64,000 nucleotides of DNA from Roseimarinus sediminis. Its GTDB lineage: Bacteria; Bacteroidota; Bacteroidia; Bacteroidales; Prolixibacteraceae. Shown piece by piece: positions 25,973-35,100 of the stretch. Each line of letters begins with the position of its first letter. The stretch's first letter is position 1. Position numbers and translations under genes: made by a program. The notes beneath the pieces are model-generated. The model ran no database searches. It was not told the DNA's origin and saw only the letters and a program-made list of their open reading frames with translations. The stretch is taken from NCBI RefSeq assembly GCF_050433125.1, contig NZ_JBNPXV010000005.1, forward strand, positions 248,001 through 312,000, given 5' to 3'.

Positions 25973-27502
25973 ATGGCAAAGCTGTTTTTTACCTTGTTTT
26001 TTGCCGTTGTGCTTTTCAGATTGAGCGCCAATACTGTTACTGGTTGTGTTTTTTACGATGAAAACCATAACGGAGCCTACGATTTGGGTGATGTTGCAAT
26101 AATGAACGTGCCGGTTTCGAATGGACATGAATTGGTACTTACCGACAGTAATGGATTTTTCTCCATCGAAGTTCAAGCCCGCAGCTTTGTGTTTGTGGTT
26201 AAAAACGATGACTTTATTTTTCCTGTCGATGAGAATTATTTACCTCGGTTTTATTATGCACATTTTCCGGAAGGTTCACCATCCGATCTTGAATATCCGG
26301 GTTTTAATCTTACGGGAACACTGACCGATACCCTGTGGTTTCCGGTATTGCATGCCCCCAAAAACAATGTGGTGAAGGCCTTGGTGCTTGGCGATCCTCA
26401 AATGGCCGATAGTACCCGGCTTTCGTTTTTTCGTCGGGGAATAGTGAACAAACTGGTAATGGAACAGGCTGATTTCTACCTTACATTGGGCGACATTGCC
26501 GACGATTACCTGGATATTCTTCCTCGTGAGCGAAAATTGATGGCAAAACTTGCCATTCCTGGTTACCGCGTTGTTGGCAATCATGATTTGAATTATAAAG
26601 CTGAAAATAATGAATATGCAGCTGAAAGTTTTCGCGCAGTATATGGCCCCGATAATTTTAGCTTCAATTATCCGGGACAGCATTTCATTTTGCTGAATAA
26701 TGTGAATTATCACGGCTGGAATTCCGATCAGAAAAGCAGAGGTAGCTATTTTGGTGGATTATCGGAAAAACAGCTTCAGTGGATCAAATCCGATCTGGAA
26801 CAGGTTGACCCCGAAAGAAACATTGTGATTGTATCACATATTCCTTTTATGGCAAAGTATTGTCGTGAGGGTACAATCGATTCGCTGGTTCAACTGCTTG
26901 AAGATTTTGATCAGGTACTGATGTTGTCGGGCCACCTTCATGCCATACAAAATCACCGGATCGAACGAAATAATCACCCCGACATTGAAGGTTTGGTAGC
27001 TGGTGCAACTTGTGGTGCATGGTGGACGGGCCCCTACAATGAAAATGGCCTGCCATATGCCACCTGCATGGATGGATCACCTTTGGGCTATTATCGCTTC
27101 TCCTTTGCTGTCACGGGGAATAAAAAGGCTTTTGTACCTGTACATTATCCCGAAAATTTTCAGGCACGCCTGAATGTAATACCAATTGAAGGAACAGGCA
27201 AATACGATTTGATAGTGAACTGGTTCGATGGTTTTCCAGGTGACAGTTTGTTTCTGAAAGTAGACGAGCAGGAGTTGGTTCCGCTGCACAACTTTAAAGG
27301 AGCGTCACCTTTTATCAGACAAACACTTCATCTTCGTTCGAACATCGATGACTGGACTCCGGGAATTGCTGTCAGCGACCATTTGTGGAAAACTGATAAA
27401 GCCCTTGAATTAGAAGGGGAGAATACCTTACTTCGCCTGTATACCAGCAGAAACAACGCTTCGTTGATTTCGGTGCAAATTGAAGAAATTCCGGATCTCT
27501 AA
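25973..27502 (+). CDS. Secreted calcineurin-like metallophosphoesterase
   Basis: Starts best at ATG 25973 (509 aa), which gives the signal peptide MAKLFFTLFFAVVLFRLSA; a longer reading from 25937 spoils it. The N-terminal domain (TGCVFYDENHNGAYDLGD) is the SdrD/carboxypeptidase-regulatory-like fold seen in this family. The metal site follows: GDPQMAD, LTLGDIADD, VVGNHDLNYK, VSHIPF and SGHLHAIQNHR. A C-terminal beta domain of about 120 residues completes the three-part MetallophosN/Metallophos/MetallophosC order. It acts on phosphoesters outside the cytoplasm; the substrate is unknown. Confidence 0.9.
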   Translation: MAKLFFTLFFAVVLFRLSANTVTGCVFYDENHNGAYDLGDVAIMNVPVSNGHELVLTDSNGFFSIEVQARSFVFVVKNDDFIFPVDENYLPRFYYAHFPEGSPSDLEYPGFNLTGTLTDTLWFPVLHAPKNNVVKALVLGDPQMADSTRLSFFRRGIVNKLVMEQADFYLTLGDIADDYLDILPRERKLMAKLAIPGYRVVGNHDLNYKAENNEYAAESFRAVYGPDNFSFNYPGQHFILLNNVNYHGWNSDQKSRGSYFGGLSEKQLQWIKSDLEQVDPERNIVIVSHIPFMAKYCREGTIDSLVQLLEDFDQVLMLSGHLHAIQNHRIERNNHPDIEGLVAGATCGAWWTGPYNENGLPYATCMDGSPLGYYRFSFAVTGNKKAFVPVHYPENFQARLNVIPIEGTGKYDLIVNWFDGFPGDSLFLKVDEQELVPLHNFKGASPFIRQTLHLRSNIDDWTPGIAVSDHLWKTDKALELEGENTLLRLYTSRNNASLISVQIEEIPDL

Positions 27503-27560
27503 GGCAAGCAATAAACTTTCCTCCTGCTTTGAAAACAGATTAGATGAGCACAGAGCACTG

Positions 27561-28937
27561 TTATTGCTTTTCCTTATTCAGCGGATATTCCATTTTATTG
27601 GTCGTTAGTATCAATAGGAAATCACTTCCACGACCGCTGGCCCAGGGTGTAAAAGTGTGTTTTTTATCGGTTTTGAAAACGCCTATCATCATGCTTTCAC
27701 CCGAGCGCGGATTGTACCAGTAGGCCTTGGCCAGACTGTCGTCGAGATAAGACAGATCGGCTTCGATGGCCTGTCCCATGGGTGTATAGATAAGTAGAAA
27801 CTGTTGCTTGTTTCCTGAAGCTGCAATCATATGATGGTCGAAATCGGGATTGTCGTTGAGAATGACTTCCTGAGCAGGGTGAATGGCCGGCCATCCAAAA
27901 GCGCTTAACAGATTTTTCAGGTGTTGCATTTGTGAACTGCCCGGAAGCTGCATGGCCGTGCGCCATCCGGTGCGGGCATTGATAACCGGAGCGTGTTCTA
28001 TGCTGTACATTTGCCAGATGTCGTTACAACCATAGGTGTATCCGGCTGCTCCGGCCAGCATGCTATGGTAGGCTGCAACCCGTACATCCGAATCGTTTAT
28101 CCATTCGTGCTCACCGTCTTCCCAAAACCGGTCAGGAATGTTTTCGTACCTGGGTTCTCCGTTAACAACAGGTCGGCTGGGCTTTCGCTGTTTACAGCGT
28201 TTTACAAAATCAAAGTCGCGTGCACGGCGGTCGTGGCCACTTTGGAACATATCGAAGTCGAGCCAGGGCTCATTGATAAAGTCAGTAGCTGCCTTGGCTC
28301 CTGAAGGATGATAGGAAATTAATGCCTTGTTGTTGCCGTTTTTGAGACCTTTGGCCATGGCTTTGATAATGTCGCTCTGGAGTTTGTTTTCGATAGGGCG
28401 GTCGCCACCCAGTATCCAGATGATGTTTGTTTGCCCGGCATAACGTTCAGCGAGCAGGCGGCCAAAAATTGCTGCATTTTCGGGTGTGAAAATTTCAGGA
28501 CCTGTTCCCCATTTTTTATTGAACTTGTCGCCCCAGGTAGGAAGAAGGGCCAGATACAGACCTTCTTTTTCTGCTTTTTTGACAACATAGTCGACGTGTT
28601 TGAAATAGGCTTCATTGAGTTGTGTGGGATCCAGATTGTGCAGGGGGAGATCACCATTGGCATTGGGCGTGCGCAATCCATCCAGTTCAGCAAGAATGAC
28701 TGTTTGAATGATGTTGAAACCCTTTTCGGCCCTGTCTTCGAGATAGAAATCGCTGTCAGCGCGATTGAGCCGGTGCAATAACTCCCAGGCAGTATCACCA
28801 ATCCATAAAAAAGGTTCACCCTGGTCGGTTTCGAGATAATTCTTCGACTCGTTAATTCTCAATGCAGGAAGCGAACGACCATGAACAGAAAGAAAGGTAC
28901 CGATACAGATGAAAATGAATAAAACTCGTTTGTTCAT
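27561..28937 (-). CDS. DUF4038 (GH140 apiosidase-like) glycoside hydrolase
   Basis: 458 residues with a signal peptide (MNKRVLFIFICIGTFLSVHG). The barrel shows the DUF4038 signatures FLWIGDTAWELLHRL, GFNIIQTVILAE and LPTWGDKFNKKWG. Candidate catalytic acids by comparison with GH140 are Asp 179 (WILGGDRP) and Glu 260 (VVNGEPRYE). A small C-terminal collagen-binding-like domain (about 365-450) follows. GH140 enzymes cut apiose linkages in pectic rhamnogalacturonan II, but DUF4038 covers other activities too. It lies 111 bases downstream of the DUF1080 gene on the same strand. Confidence 0.85.
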   Translation of the reverse strand: MNKRVLFIFICIGTFLSVHGRSLPALRINESKNYLETDQGEPFLWIGDTAWELLHRLNRADSDFYLEDRAEKGFNIIQTVILAELDGLRTPNANGDLPLHNLDPTQLNEAYFKHVDYVVKKAEKEGLYLALLPTWGDKFNKKWGTGPEIFTPENAAIFGRLLAERYAGQTNIIWILGGDRPIENKLQSDIIKAMAKGLKNGNNKALISYHPSGAKAATDFINEPWLDFDMFQSGHDRRARDFDFVKRCKQRKPSRPVVNGEPRYENIPDRFWEDGEHEWINDSDVRVAAYHSMLAGAAGYTYGCNDIWQMYSIEHAPVINARTGWRTAMQLPGSSQMQHLKNLLSAFGWPAIHPAQEVILNDNPDFDHHMIAASGNKQQFLLIYTPMGQAIEADLSYLDDSLAKAYWYNPRSGESMMIGVFKTDKKHTFTPWASGRGSDFLLILTTNKMEYPLNKEKQ

Positions 28938-29048
28938 AAAATTTTACTGTTAGCTAAGAAGTCTGGTTAACATTTAACTTTTGAAGCCTTTATTTGGTAA
29001 GTGTAGAAAAATTAACGAAAAAAATTACATGGATAAAAACAGCCTTGT

Positions 29049-29834
29049 TTAATCGAGTAACATGATTTCCACTTTTCTAAACTGAGTAGGATGGCTTTCG
29101 GCCTGTAGGGCAATGCTTCCGTTTTTCAGCAGTGGATTTCCGTCGGCCGGAAGCAGTTTTTCATATTGCGGATCATCCGCATCGAGCTGGGGCTGGCTGT
29201 ATTCCAGAACCACTTCACCATCGATCAGGTGACGTATTATTTCTGCTCCTCTTACTTCTACTTCAACACTAACCCATTGTTCTCCATGGTAGGTTTTGGC
29301 CTTCGAGTCGATGCAATGTTGTGTCATTCGTTCGCCATTGAGCAAGATGTGGGTGCCGGGTGTGCAAACATTCATGTTCGAACGTTCGTTAATTCCATCA
29401 CCACCGAGTAACTGAACTTCGATGGAAACGGGAAAAGCCTGATCAAGTGGTATCGATTTGGCCGCCTGGCAATGAATCATTAAGCCATTGTTGCGTGCAG
29501 CCCATTCGGGTCCGCCGGCAATCTGTTCACCAACAAAGCGGTATTCGGCCCTTAGCCGGTAGTGCGAAAAATCGCCTTTATAAATCAAATGACCAAAAAC
29601 GGGTTCATAGGTATCCCAGTTGTCGTAGCTTACTTTAAGCAGCCCGTCTTCAACACTGAAGGTGTTCTTGTAGTTTTCGCCCAATTCGTGATTGGTAAAT
29701 TTAATGTCCCAGTTTTTGAGGTCTTTTCCGTTGAAAAGCGGATACCACTCACCGGTACGCGGACCTTTGGGCTGGCAGGCAAAATTTACAAGCAACAATG
29801 CTGCAAATACGAAGTTTAGCAGGTAATTCTTCAT
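29049..29834 (-). CDS. DUF1080 (3-keto-glycoside hydrolase-like) lipoprotein
   Basis: 261 residues with a lipoprotein signal (LLLVNFAC, Cys 20). The concanavalin-like domain opens WYPLFNGKDLKNWDIKF and continues with FSVEDGLLKVSY and a FSHYRLRAEYRF strand, the DUF1080 signature. Some members hydrolyse 3-keto-O-glycosides made by Gfo/Idh/MocA dehydrogenases. A Tat-exported Gfo/Idh/MocA protein exists at 55416-56837 but is not linked. The DUF4038 hydrolase follows on the same strand. Confidence 0.87.
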   Translation of the reverse strand: MKNYLLNFVFAALLLVNFACQPKGPRTGEWYPLFNGKDLKNWDIKFTNHELGENYKNTFSVEDGLLKVSYDNWDTYEPVFGHLIYKGDFSHYRLRAEYRFVGEQIAGGPEWAARNNGLMIHCQAAKSIPLDQAFPVSIEVQLLGGDGINERSNMNVCTPGTHILLNGERMTQHCIDSKAKTYHGEQWVSVEVEVRGAEIIRHLIDGEVVLEYSQPQLDADDPQYEKLLPADGNPLLKNGSIALQAESHPTQFRKVEIMLLD

Positions 29835-29877
29835 TTCACTTTTTGTTGGTTAGTGCCACCAAGATAAGCATTTATTT

Positions 29878-31749
29878 TTACTCTTTTTCGCTTAGTTCCA
29901 ACCAGCGTAACTCCTTTTCATCCAGGAGATCTTTTAGTAGATTATACCGTTCCGATTTTTCCAGTAACACTTCATGGTCTAGTTCACCTGAACTCATTAT
30001 GTGTTCCAGTTCAGACTTTTCTTTTTCCAGTTGTTCTATTTCAATACCAAGGGCTTCAAATTCTCTTTTTTCATTAAAACTAAGTTTGTTGATCTTGTTT
30101 CTGGCCTTTGGTTTACTGCTTATGGTATCCACTTTCCTGTCGGCTTGTTTTGCTTCCCGTTCAGCTTTTTCCTGTTCATCGAGATAGGAGCGGTAAATTG
30201 AATAATTGCCCGGAAAATCTTTGATTTGACCACCATTGTCGAATGCGAATATGTGTTCAACAATTTTATCCATGAAAAAGCGGTCGTGGCTTACAATCAG
30301 AACACAGCCATTAAATTGTTGAAGGTAGTCCTCGAGTACATTCAGTGTCATGATGTCGAGATCGTTGGTGGGCTCGTCGAGAATCAGAAAGTTGGGGTTC
30401 TGCATCAGTATGGAACAGAGATAAAGGCGTCGTTTTTCACCTCCGCTGAGTTTCTCCACCTTTCCATGTTGCATTTCGTAAGGGAAAAGGAAATGGGTTA
30501 ACAACTGAGAGGCACTCCACTGCACACTGCCAAGGTCGATATATTCAGCAATATCCTGAATGATGTCGAGTACTTTGGCATCGGGAGCAAACTGTATACC
30601 TTCCTGACGATAATAGCCAAATTTTACCGTTTCACCAATGTCAACTGTTCCTTTATCGGGTGACAGCTCGCCGGTAATCAGGTTCAGAAAGGTCGATTTT
30701 CCAGTTCCGTTTTGGCCCACAATTCCAATTTTCTCAAAACGGGCAAATTTGTAAGTGAAATTTTTAAGAACCGTTAAGTCACCAAAACTTTTGTTCAGAT
30801 TTTCAATTTCAATTACCTTTTTCCCCAGACGCGATGCTTTGATGTTCAGTTCAAGCTGGTCTTCGCTGAAGTTTTGGCTGGCTTTGGCCTTCAGGTCGGC
30901 AAAGGCATCTACGCGGTATTTGGCCTTGGTGCTGCGGGCTTTTGGCATGCGACGCATCCATTCCTGCTCAGTACGCATCAAATTTCGGGCTTTTTCCACT
31001 TCAGCCTTTTGCTGCTCTTGTCTTTCAGCTCTTTTCTCAACAAAATAGGAATAATTGCCCTTGTAGCGATAGAGTGTTTTGTTGTCGAGTTCCAGTATTT
31101 CGTTGCATACCCGGTCGAGAAAATAACGGTCGTGGGTAACCATCAAAAGGGTACTTTTCATCCGGCTCAGATAGTCTTCGAGCCATTCAATCATGTCGAG
31201 ATCAAGATGGTTGGTTGGTTCGTCAAGTATGATCAGGTCGGGCTCGTTAATCAAAACATTCGCAAGTGCCACGCGCTTTCGTTGCCCCCCCGAAAGTGTG
31301 CCCACCAGCTGATCAAAATCGAAGATTTTCAGTTGTGAAAGTATCTGTTTGATTTTAACATCAAAGTCCCATGCATTCAAACGGTCCATCAGTTCTGTGG
31401 CTTCCTGCAAGTCGTATTTCCCGGGATGGTGAATGGCCTGCTCATAGTTTCGAACGGCCTGAACCACCTCGCTGGTCGACTGATAGATTTCCTCCATGAC
31501 CGTAAGTTCATCGTTTTGAACAGGATATTGGTCGAGATAGGCCACCGAAATATTGTTGGTGAAAGTAACTGTTCCCTCGTCGGGCAGTTCCTTTCCCATG
31601 ATGGTGTTGAGCAAGGTGGTCTTTCCGGCTCCGTTTCGGGCGATGAGTGCCACTTTTTGTTCGCGCGCAATAGTGAATTGAATGTCCTCAAATAATACCA
31701 GTTCTCCCCAGCGTCGTGTTAGTCCTTCTACTTGCAGGTATGGAATCAT
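29878..31749 (-). CDS. ABC-F family ATPase, Uup-like
   Basis: Cytosolic twin-ATPase without membrane segments, the class that acts on ribosomes. I start at ATG 31749 (623 aa, MIPYLQVEGL...) because a TATTTTTG promoter box lies just before it. Domain 1 has Walker A ARNGAGKTT (37-45, Ala in place of the usual first Gly) and LSGGQRKR with ILDEPTNHLD. Domain 2 has GQNGTGKST, LSGGEKRR and ILDEPTNDLD. A charged coiled coil (about 540-623) closes the protein, as in Uup, which binds branched DNA and affects ribosome assembly. The gene stands alone. Confidence 0.93.
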   Translation of the reverse strand: MIPYLQVEGLTRRWGELVLFEDIQFTIAREQKVALIARNGAGKTTLLNTIMGKELPDEGTVTFTNNISVAYLDQYPVQNDELTVMEEIYQSTSEVVQAVRNYEQAIHHPGKYDLQEATELMDRLNAWDFDVKIKQILSQLKIFDFDQLVGTLSGGQRKRVALANVLINEPDLIILDEPTNHLDLDMIEWLEDYLSRMKSTLLMVTHDRYFLDRVCNEILELDNKTLYRYKGNYSYFVEKRAERQEQQKAEVEKARNLMRTEQEWMRRMPKARSTKAKYRVDAFADLKAKASQNFSEDQLELNIKASRLGKKVIEIENLNKSFGDLTVLKNFTYKFARFEKIGIVGQNGTGKSTFLNLITGELSPDKGTVDIGETVKFGYYRQEGIQFAPDAKVLDIIQDIAEYIDLGSVQWSASQLLTHFLFPYEMQHGKVEKLSGGEKRRLYLCSILMQNPNFLILDEPTNDLDIMTLNVLEDYLQQFNGCVLIVSHDRFFMDKIVEHIFAFDNGGQIKDFPGNYSIYRSYLDEQEKAEREAKQADRKVDTISSKPKARNKINKLSFNEKREFEALGIEIEQLEKEKSELEHIMSSGELDHEVLLEKSERYNLLKDLLDEKELRWLELSEKE

Positions 31750-31765
31750 AAATCTGAATTTTTGA

Positions 31766-31773
31766 CAAAAATA
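31766..31773 (-). promoter_or_regulatory. Candidate -7 box of the ABC-F gene
   Basis: The minus strand reads TATTTTTG, 16 bases before ATG 31749. It supports the shorter start of the gene. Confidence 0.4.
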
Positions 31774-31961
31774 GAAAAGATTCACCGATCGGTACGGTCG
31801 TTGGCTCATTACTTTGAAGAAATACAGGCTTTGCTAATTCAGTTTGACAATTATTGAAACACAGCTAAGCGAAAGACCTTTCTTTTTAAGCTGCGGGCAA
31901 AAAAACCTTGAGGATTTCGCCTGAAATCAATATCTTTCAGCACCCTTAACCAAGCCAGCAG

Positions 31962-32900
31962 ATGAAGAAATTTTTGGAATACTTTCGCGATTTTCACCGG
32001 TCTTATTTCGATGTAAGGCTTTATGTTTTTACGGCCTTATTCATCGCAGTACTCATTCTGTTCAACTATGCTTTTGATTTTGAAGATTCGTACATCGACA
32101 GTTTCTACGGCAAAGCGGTTCGAATGCTCTTTTTTTTCCTTTATCATGCTTTGGCCTATTATGGTGTGTTGATGATCATTCAGTTTTTTGGAAAAGAAAA
32201 GTTGCATTTTTCAGTAAGATTCTGGATAAAAAGTCTTGCCGGTTTAATGATTCTTGGCTTTGATCGTGGAGTTTATCCCTTTGTTTCAGATCTATTGCTG
32301 AGTGATATACCGCATCAGGTGTATCGTTTCTATTTTAAGGTTTTGTACAATGCTTATGGCTTGCTCACCATTGTTTTGCCTGTAGGATTGTTGATGTTGT
32401 TGTTCGATCGACACAGCAGAGAGGGACTTTATGGTTTGCGTTTGAAGAAGGTCGATTTCAAAGCCTATGGTATTTTATTGCTGCTTATGATGCCGGTTTT
32501 GCTGCTTGCGACCTGTTTACCCGATTTGCTCGATTATTATCCTACTTATGAGCGGGCAGGAGGGAAAAGCTTTTCTGTGTATTACGATGTGTCGGAATGG
32601 ATCGCAAAAGTAGTGTATGAATTGGTGTACCTGCTCGACTTTGTGAATACGGAGCTGTTATTTCGAGGTTTGCTGATTATCGGTCTTTCAAAAATGCTGG
32701 GTAAAAATGTGGTATTGCCCATGGTGGCAGCCTACGCTGTTCTTCATTTTGGTAAGCCGCTTGGCGAAACAATCAGTTCGGTATTTGGGGGCTATATTCT
32801 GGGCATCATTGCCTTGTACAGTCGAAATATTTGGGGCGGAATATTTTTGCATGGCGGGATTGCGCTGTTAATGGAAATATTTGCTGCCTGGCGGAAATAG
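31962..32900 (+). CDS. CPBP-family intramembrane metalloprotease
   Basis: 312 residues with about eight hydrophobic segments. The CPBP (Abi) motifs sit in the last third: NTELLFRGLL, AAYAVLHFGKPLGE and IFLHGGIAL. The usual EE in the first motif is TE here, so only one of the two glutamates remains; the Arg and both histidines are kept. The family includes prenyl-protein proteases and bacteriocin-immunity proteins; the substrate is unknown. It stands alone on the plus strand. Confidence 0.85.
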   Translation: MKKFLEYFRDFHRSYFDVRLYVFTALFIAVLILFNYAFDFEDSYIDSFYGKAVRMLFFFLYHALAYYGVLMIIQFFGKEKLHFSVRFWIKSLAGLMILGFDRGVYPFVSDLLLSDIPHQVYRFYFKVLYNAYGLLTIVLPVGLLMLLFDRHSREGLYGLRLKKVDFKAYGILLLLMMPVLLLATCLPDLLDYYPTYERAGGKSFSVYYDVSEWIAKVVYELVYLLDFVNTELLFRGLLIIGLSKMLGKNVVLPMVAAYAVLHFGKPLGETISSVFGGYILGIIALYSRNIWGGIFLHGGIALLMEIFAAWRK

Positions 32901-32991
32901 CTTATGTAAAATGTGTATTTTTATTTCCTGCGGAATCAATTTAAACAAACAAGATATTACTGATCAATATCTAAATATTCTAAAATTTTAA

Positions 32992-33030
32992 TTGTAACAA
33001 CTTTTTGTTACTTATTGCTTGAGTTGTAAC
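32992..33030 (+). promoter_or_regulatory. Operator-like TTGTAAC repeats before the SDR gene
   Basis: GTAACAA (32994-33000) and TTGTTAC (33005-33011) form a perfect 7-bp inverted repeat with a four-base loop. A third copy, GTTGTAAC (33023-33030), lies inside the spacer of the predicted promoter. The arrangement suggests a repressor or activator site; the binding protein is unknown. Confidence 0.4.
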
Positions 33031-33039
33031 GACATGAAT

Positions 33040-33047
33040 TATATTTG
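33040..33047 (+). promoter_or_regulatory. Candidate -7 box of the SDR gene
   Basis: TATATTTG matches TAnnTTTG. A TTG at 33019-33021 lies about 18 bases upstream as a -33 element. The start codon is at 33068. Confidence 0.5.
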
Positions 33048-33067
33048 CTTGCAAAATTGAAAAATCA

Positions 33068-33868
33068 ATGAAGAAAGTTGTTTTTATTACAGGTATTTCA
33101 TCAGGTTTTGGTAAAGAAATTTCAAAACAGCTTGCCGAACGAGGGCATAAGGTTTATGGCACCATTCGCACAAAATGTGAAGTGGCTCCCGGGGTAAATA
33201 CTGTATTCATTGAGCTGACCGATCCCCAAAGTATTCAGAAGGCAGTTGCATCGGTGATCGAAAAAGAAGGACGAATTGATGTGTTGATCAACAATGCAGG
33301 CATGCATTCGGGCGGACCGATTGAAGAAACGCCCATGGAGGTGATCAGGGCCCAGATGGAAACCAATTATTTTGGATGGATCAGTGTAATCAAAAATATT
33401 GTACCGATAATGCGGGAACAGAGAGGTGGTACTATTATCAATATCAGTTCGATTGGAGGGCTGACAGGTTTGCCTTTTCAGGGCGTGTATTCGGCAGCCA
33501 AATTTGCACTCGAAGGCATGAGTGCTGCCTTAAGACTTGAACTGCGTCCCTTCAATATTAATGTGGTAATGGTGAATCCGGGCGATTTTAAAACACGCAA
33601 TACTGAAACCCGTATTGTTTCAATTGCAGAAAACAGTGTTTATCAACAACAATTTGAAAAAACACTTGGCATTATTGCCAAAGATGAAACACAGGGGAAG
33701 GACCCGGAATTGCTGGGACGTACCATCTGTAAAATTGTAGAAGCAAGGAAACCACGCGATCGCTATCTGGTAGGCGCCTTTATTCAGAAACTGGCTGTTT
33801 TTGTAAAGCACATCACTTCCGACCGGTGGTTCTCGTGGATCATAGGAAAATATTACGGAATCAAATAG
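33068..33868 (+). CDS. Short-chain dehydrogenase/reductase
   Basis: 266-residue cytosolic NAD(P)-dependent oxidoreductase of the classical SDR type. Cofactor motif TGISSGFGKEI (about 8-18), NNAG at 78-81, catalytic Ser in NISSIGG and YSAAK (Tyr and Lys) near 144-148. The Arg after the second strand (TIRTK) hints at NADP. The late segment is longer and less conserved, as expected for the substrate loop. Operator-like repeats upstream suggest dedicated control. Confidence 0.92.
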   Translation: MKKVVFITGISSGFGKEISKQLAERGHKVYGTIRTKCEVAPGVNTVFIELTDPQSIQKAVASVIEKEGRIDVLINNAGMHSGGPIEETPMEVIRAQMETNYFGWISVIKNIVPIMREQRGGTIINISSIGGLTGLPFQGVYSAAKFALEGMSAALRLELRPFNINVVMVNPGDFKTRNTETRIVSIAENSVYQQQFEKTLGIIAKDETQGKDPELLGRTICKIVEARKPRDRYLVGAFIQKLAVFVKHITSDRWFSWIIGKYYGIK

Positions 33869-33872
33869 CTTC

Positions 33873-34451
33873 TCAGAAGCTGTAATCCTTCCCGCCGATA
33901 TGGGCAGCTTTCAAGGTGTCGTTAATTCCCCAGGCATACGAACCTGAAACCACTTTCCCCAGTCCCGGGGCCAGAATCACATAATGTTCGTCGTCAACCG
34001 CCTCTTCGATGTCGTAGCTGAAACGCATGCATTTTTCTATATTTTGCTCGGATAGCTTAATTGTCTCAACGGCTCCTTCTGTCATCACTTTCCATTGATA
34101 ATCGTCGCCGGCATTGTAATGCCAGCTTTGTTCCTTTTGAGGCGTCAGTTTATATACGAGGAAGGTGTTGCCGGAACTTTCATCAAAGCGATGCACATCA
34201 CCAGAAGCATTGATCCGGTAATATTCGGTGTAGCTGTAATGAACGGTATCGGCGTGATAATTGACAATATCCAGTTGAAAATACACCTTGTCGTTTTTGA
34301 CGACGGTGTCTGTAACAGTAGCAACAGTGTTTTCGTATTCCCAGCTATTCCCGATGGCAAGCGGGAAATATTCATTGTCGGAAGGTTCAAATTCTTCCTG
34401 GCTGCATGAAACGATGGCCAACACTACAATCAGTCTCAATAAAGTTCTCAT
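33873..34451 (-). CDS. Small lipoprotein with FPL-x-GNSWEY motif
   Basis: 192 residues. The signal MRTLLRLIVVLAIVSC ends in a lipobox with Cys 16. The mature part begins with YFPLAIGNSWEYENTV, a pattern common in Bacteroidota surface lipoproteins, and is predicted all-beta. I do not recognise a catalytic site. It faces the SDR gene tail to tail with a four-base gap. Confidence 0.75.
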   Translation of the reverse strand: MRTLLRLIVVLAIVSCSQEEFEPSDNEYFPLAIGNSWEYENTVATVTDTVVKNDKVYFQLDIVNYHADTVHYSYTEYYRINASGDVHRFDESSGNTFLVYKLTPQKEQSWHYNAGDDYQWKVMTEGAVETIKLSEQNIEKCMRFSYDIEEAVDDEHYVILAPGLGKVVSGSYAWGINDTLKAAHIGGKDYSF

Positions 34452-34568
34452 CTGTTTTTAGTATTAATTTGCTTAATGAAGATGAATTACGGACTGAATC
34501 GTTGCGCACTGACACAATTATTTTAGTCTATTTATCTTTTTTATTCTATCAATCTTTTATCTTCCAGG

Positions 34569-35003
34569 CTATTCAATACTGTCACTGACGACGGCTGGTA
34601 CGTTTAATTCAAATTTAATCCGCGATAAGCGGGTTGATGAAAAGAAAACAAAAAGTGCCAATAAAAAGGCAATCAGCACAAGTGGTTTTGGGCTTGCTTT
34701 TTTGATAAGCCGGACAAGCAGTGAAACAAGCGCCAAAAATCCTGACAGACTTAATATAGTCAGCATTTTAATTACCATTTCAATGTGCTTGCTTTCGATG
34801 CCCTCGCTGAGCGGAGAGGGAATCATACCGCTCATTAAAACGATCAGAGCACTTATTCCGGACAGGCCCAGGATTCCTTCGGCAATGGCAATGTAGCGTG
34901 ATTTTTTTTCTATCCATCCAAAGATGTATAGCGATAGTGCGCCAAAAAGCAGGTATTGAGGTACGCTGCGAAGTAAAATTTCAAGTTGATCGATGCTGAT
35001 CAT
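34569..35003 (-). CDS. Small four-helix membrane protein of unknown function
   Basis: 144 residues with hydrophobic segments at about 14-31, 37-62, 80-99 and 107-122, and a charged loop (EGIESKHIE) between the second and third. No known family is recognised. A TACTTTTG promoter box lies 23 bases upstream. It is divergent to the nuclease/phosphatase-like lipoprotein gene. Confidence 0.7.
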   Translation of the reverse strand: MISIDQLEILLRSVPQYLLFGALSLYIFGWIEKKSRYIAIAEGILGLSGISALIVLMSGMIPSPLSEGIESKHIEMVIKMLTILSLSGFLALVSLLVRLIKKASPKPLVLIAFLLALFVFFSSTRLSRIKFELNVPAVVSDSIE

Positions 35004-35025
35004 TGCGTTTAATTTTTTATTTTTT

Positions 35026-35033
35026 CAAAAGTA
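35026..35033 (-). promoter_or_regulatory. Candidate -7 box of the small membrane protein gene
   Basis: The minus strand reads TACTTTTG, a full match to TAnnTTTG, 23 bases before the start codon. No clear -33 element is seen. Confidence 0.4.
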
Positions 35034-35100
35034 GCATATTTCCTTTTTCTTCTTTTTAAAAATCACGTATTTTGGTGAGTTAAATTAAAACTCATAAGTG

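Noticed and set aside
27506..27569. AAGCAATAA/TTATTGCTT inverted repeat between phosphoesterase and GH140-like genes
   Set aside because: The second arm overlaps the stop codon of the GH140-like gene and there is no T run, so it is probably chance.
29878..31749. Walker A of ABC-F domain 1 lacking its first Gly as a sign of an inactive ATPase
   Set aside because: The core GAGKT and all other motifs are intact, and I believe the Ala occurs in intact relatives; not evidence of decay.
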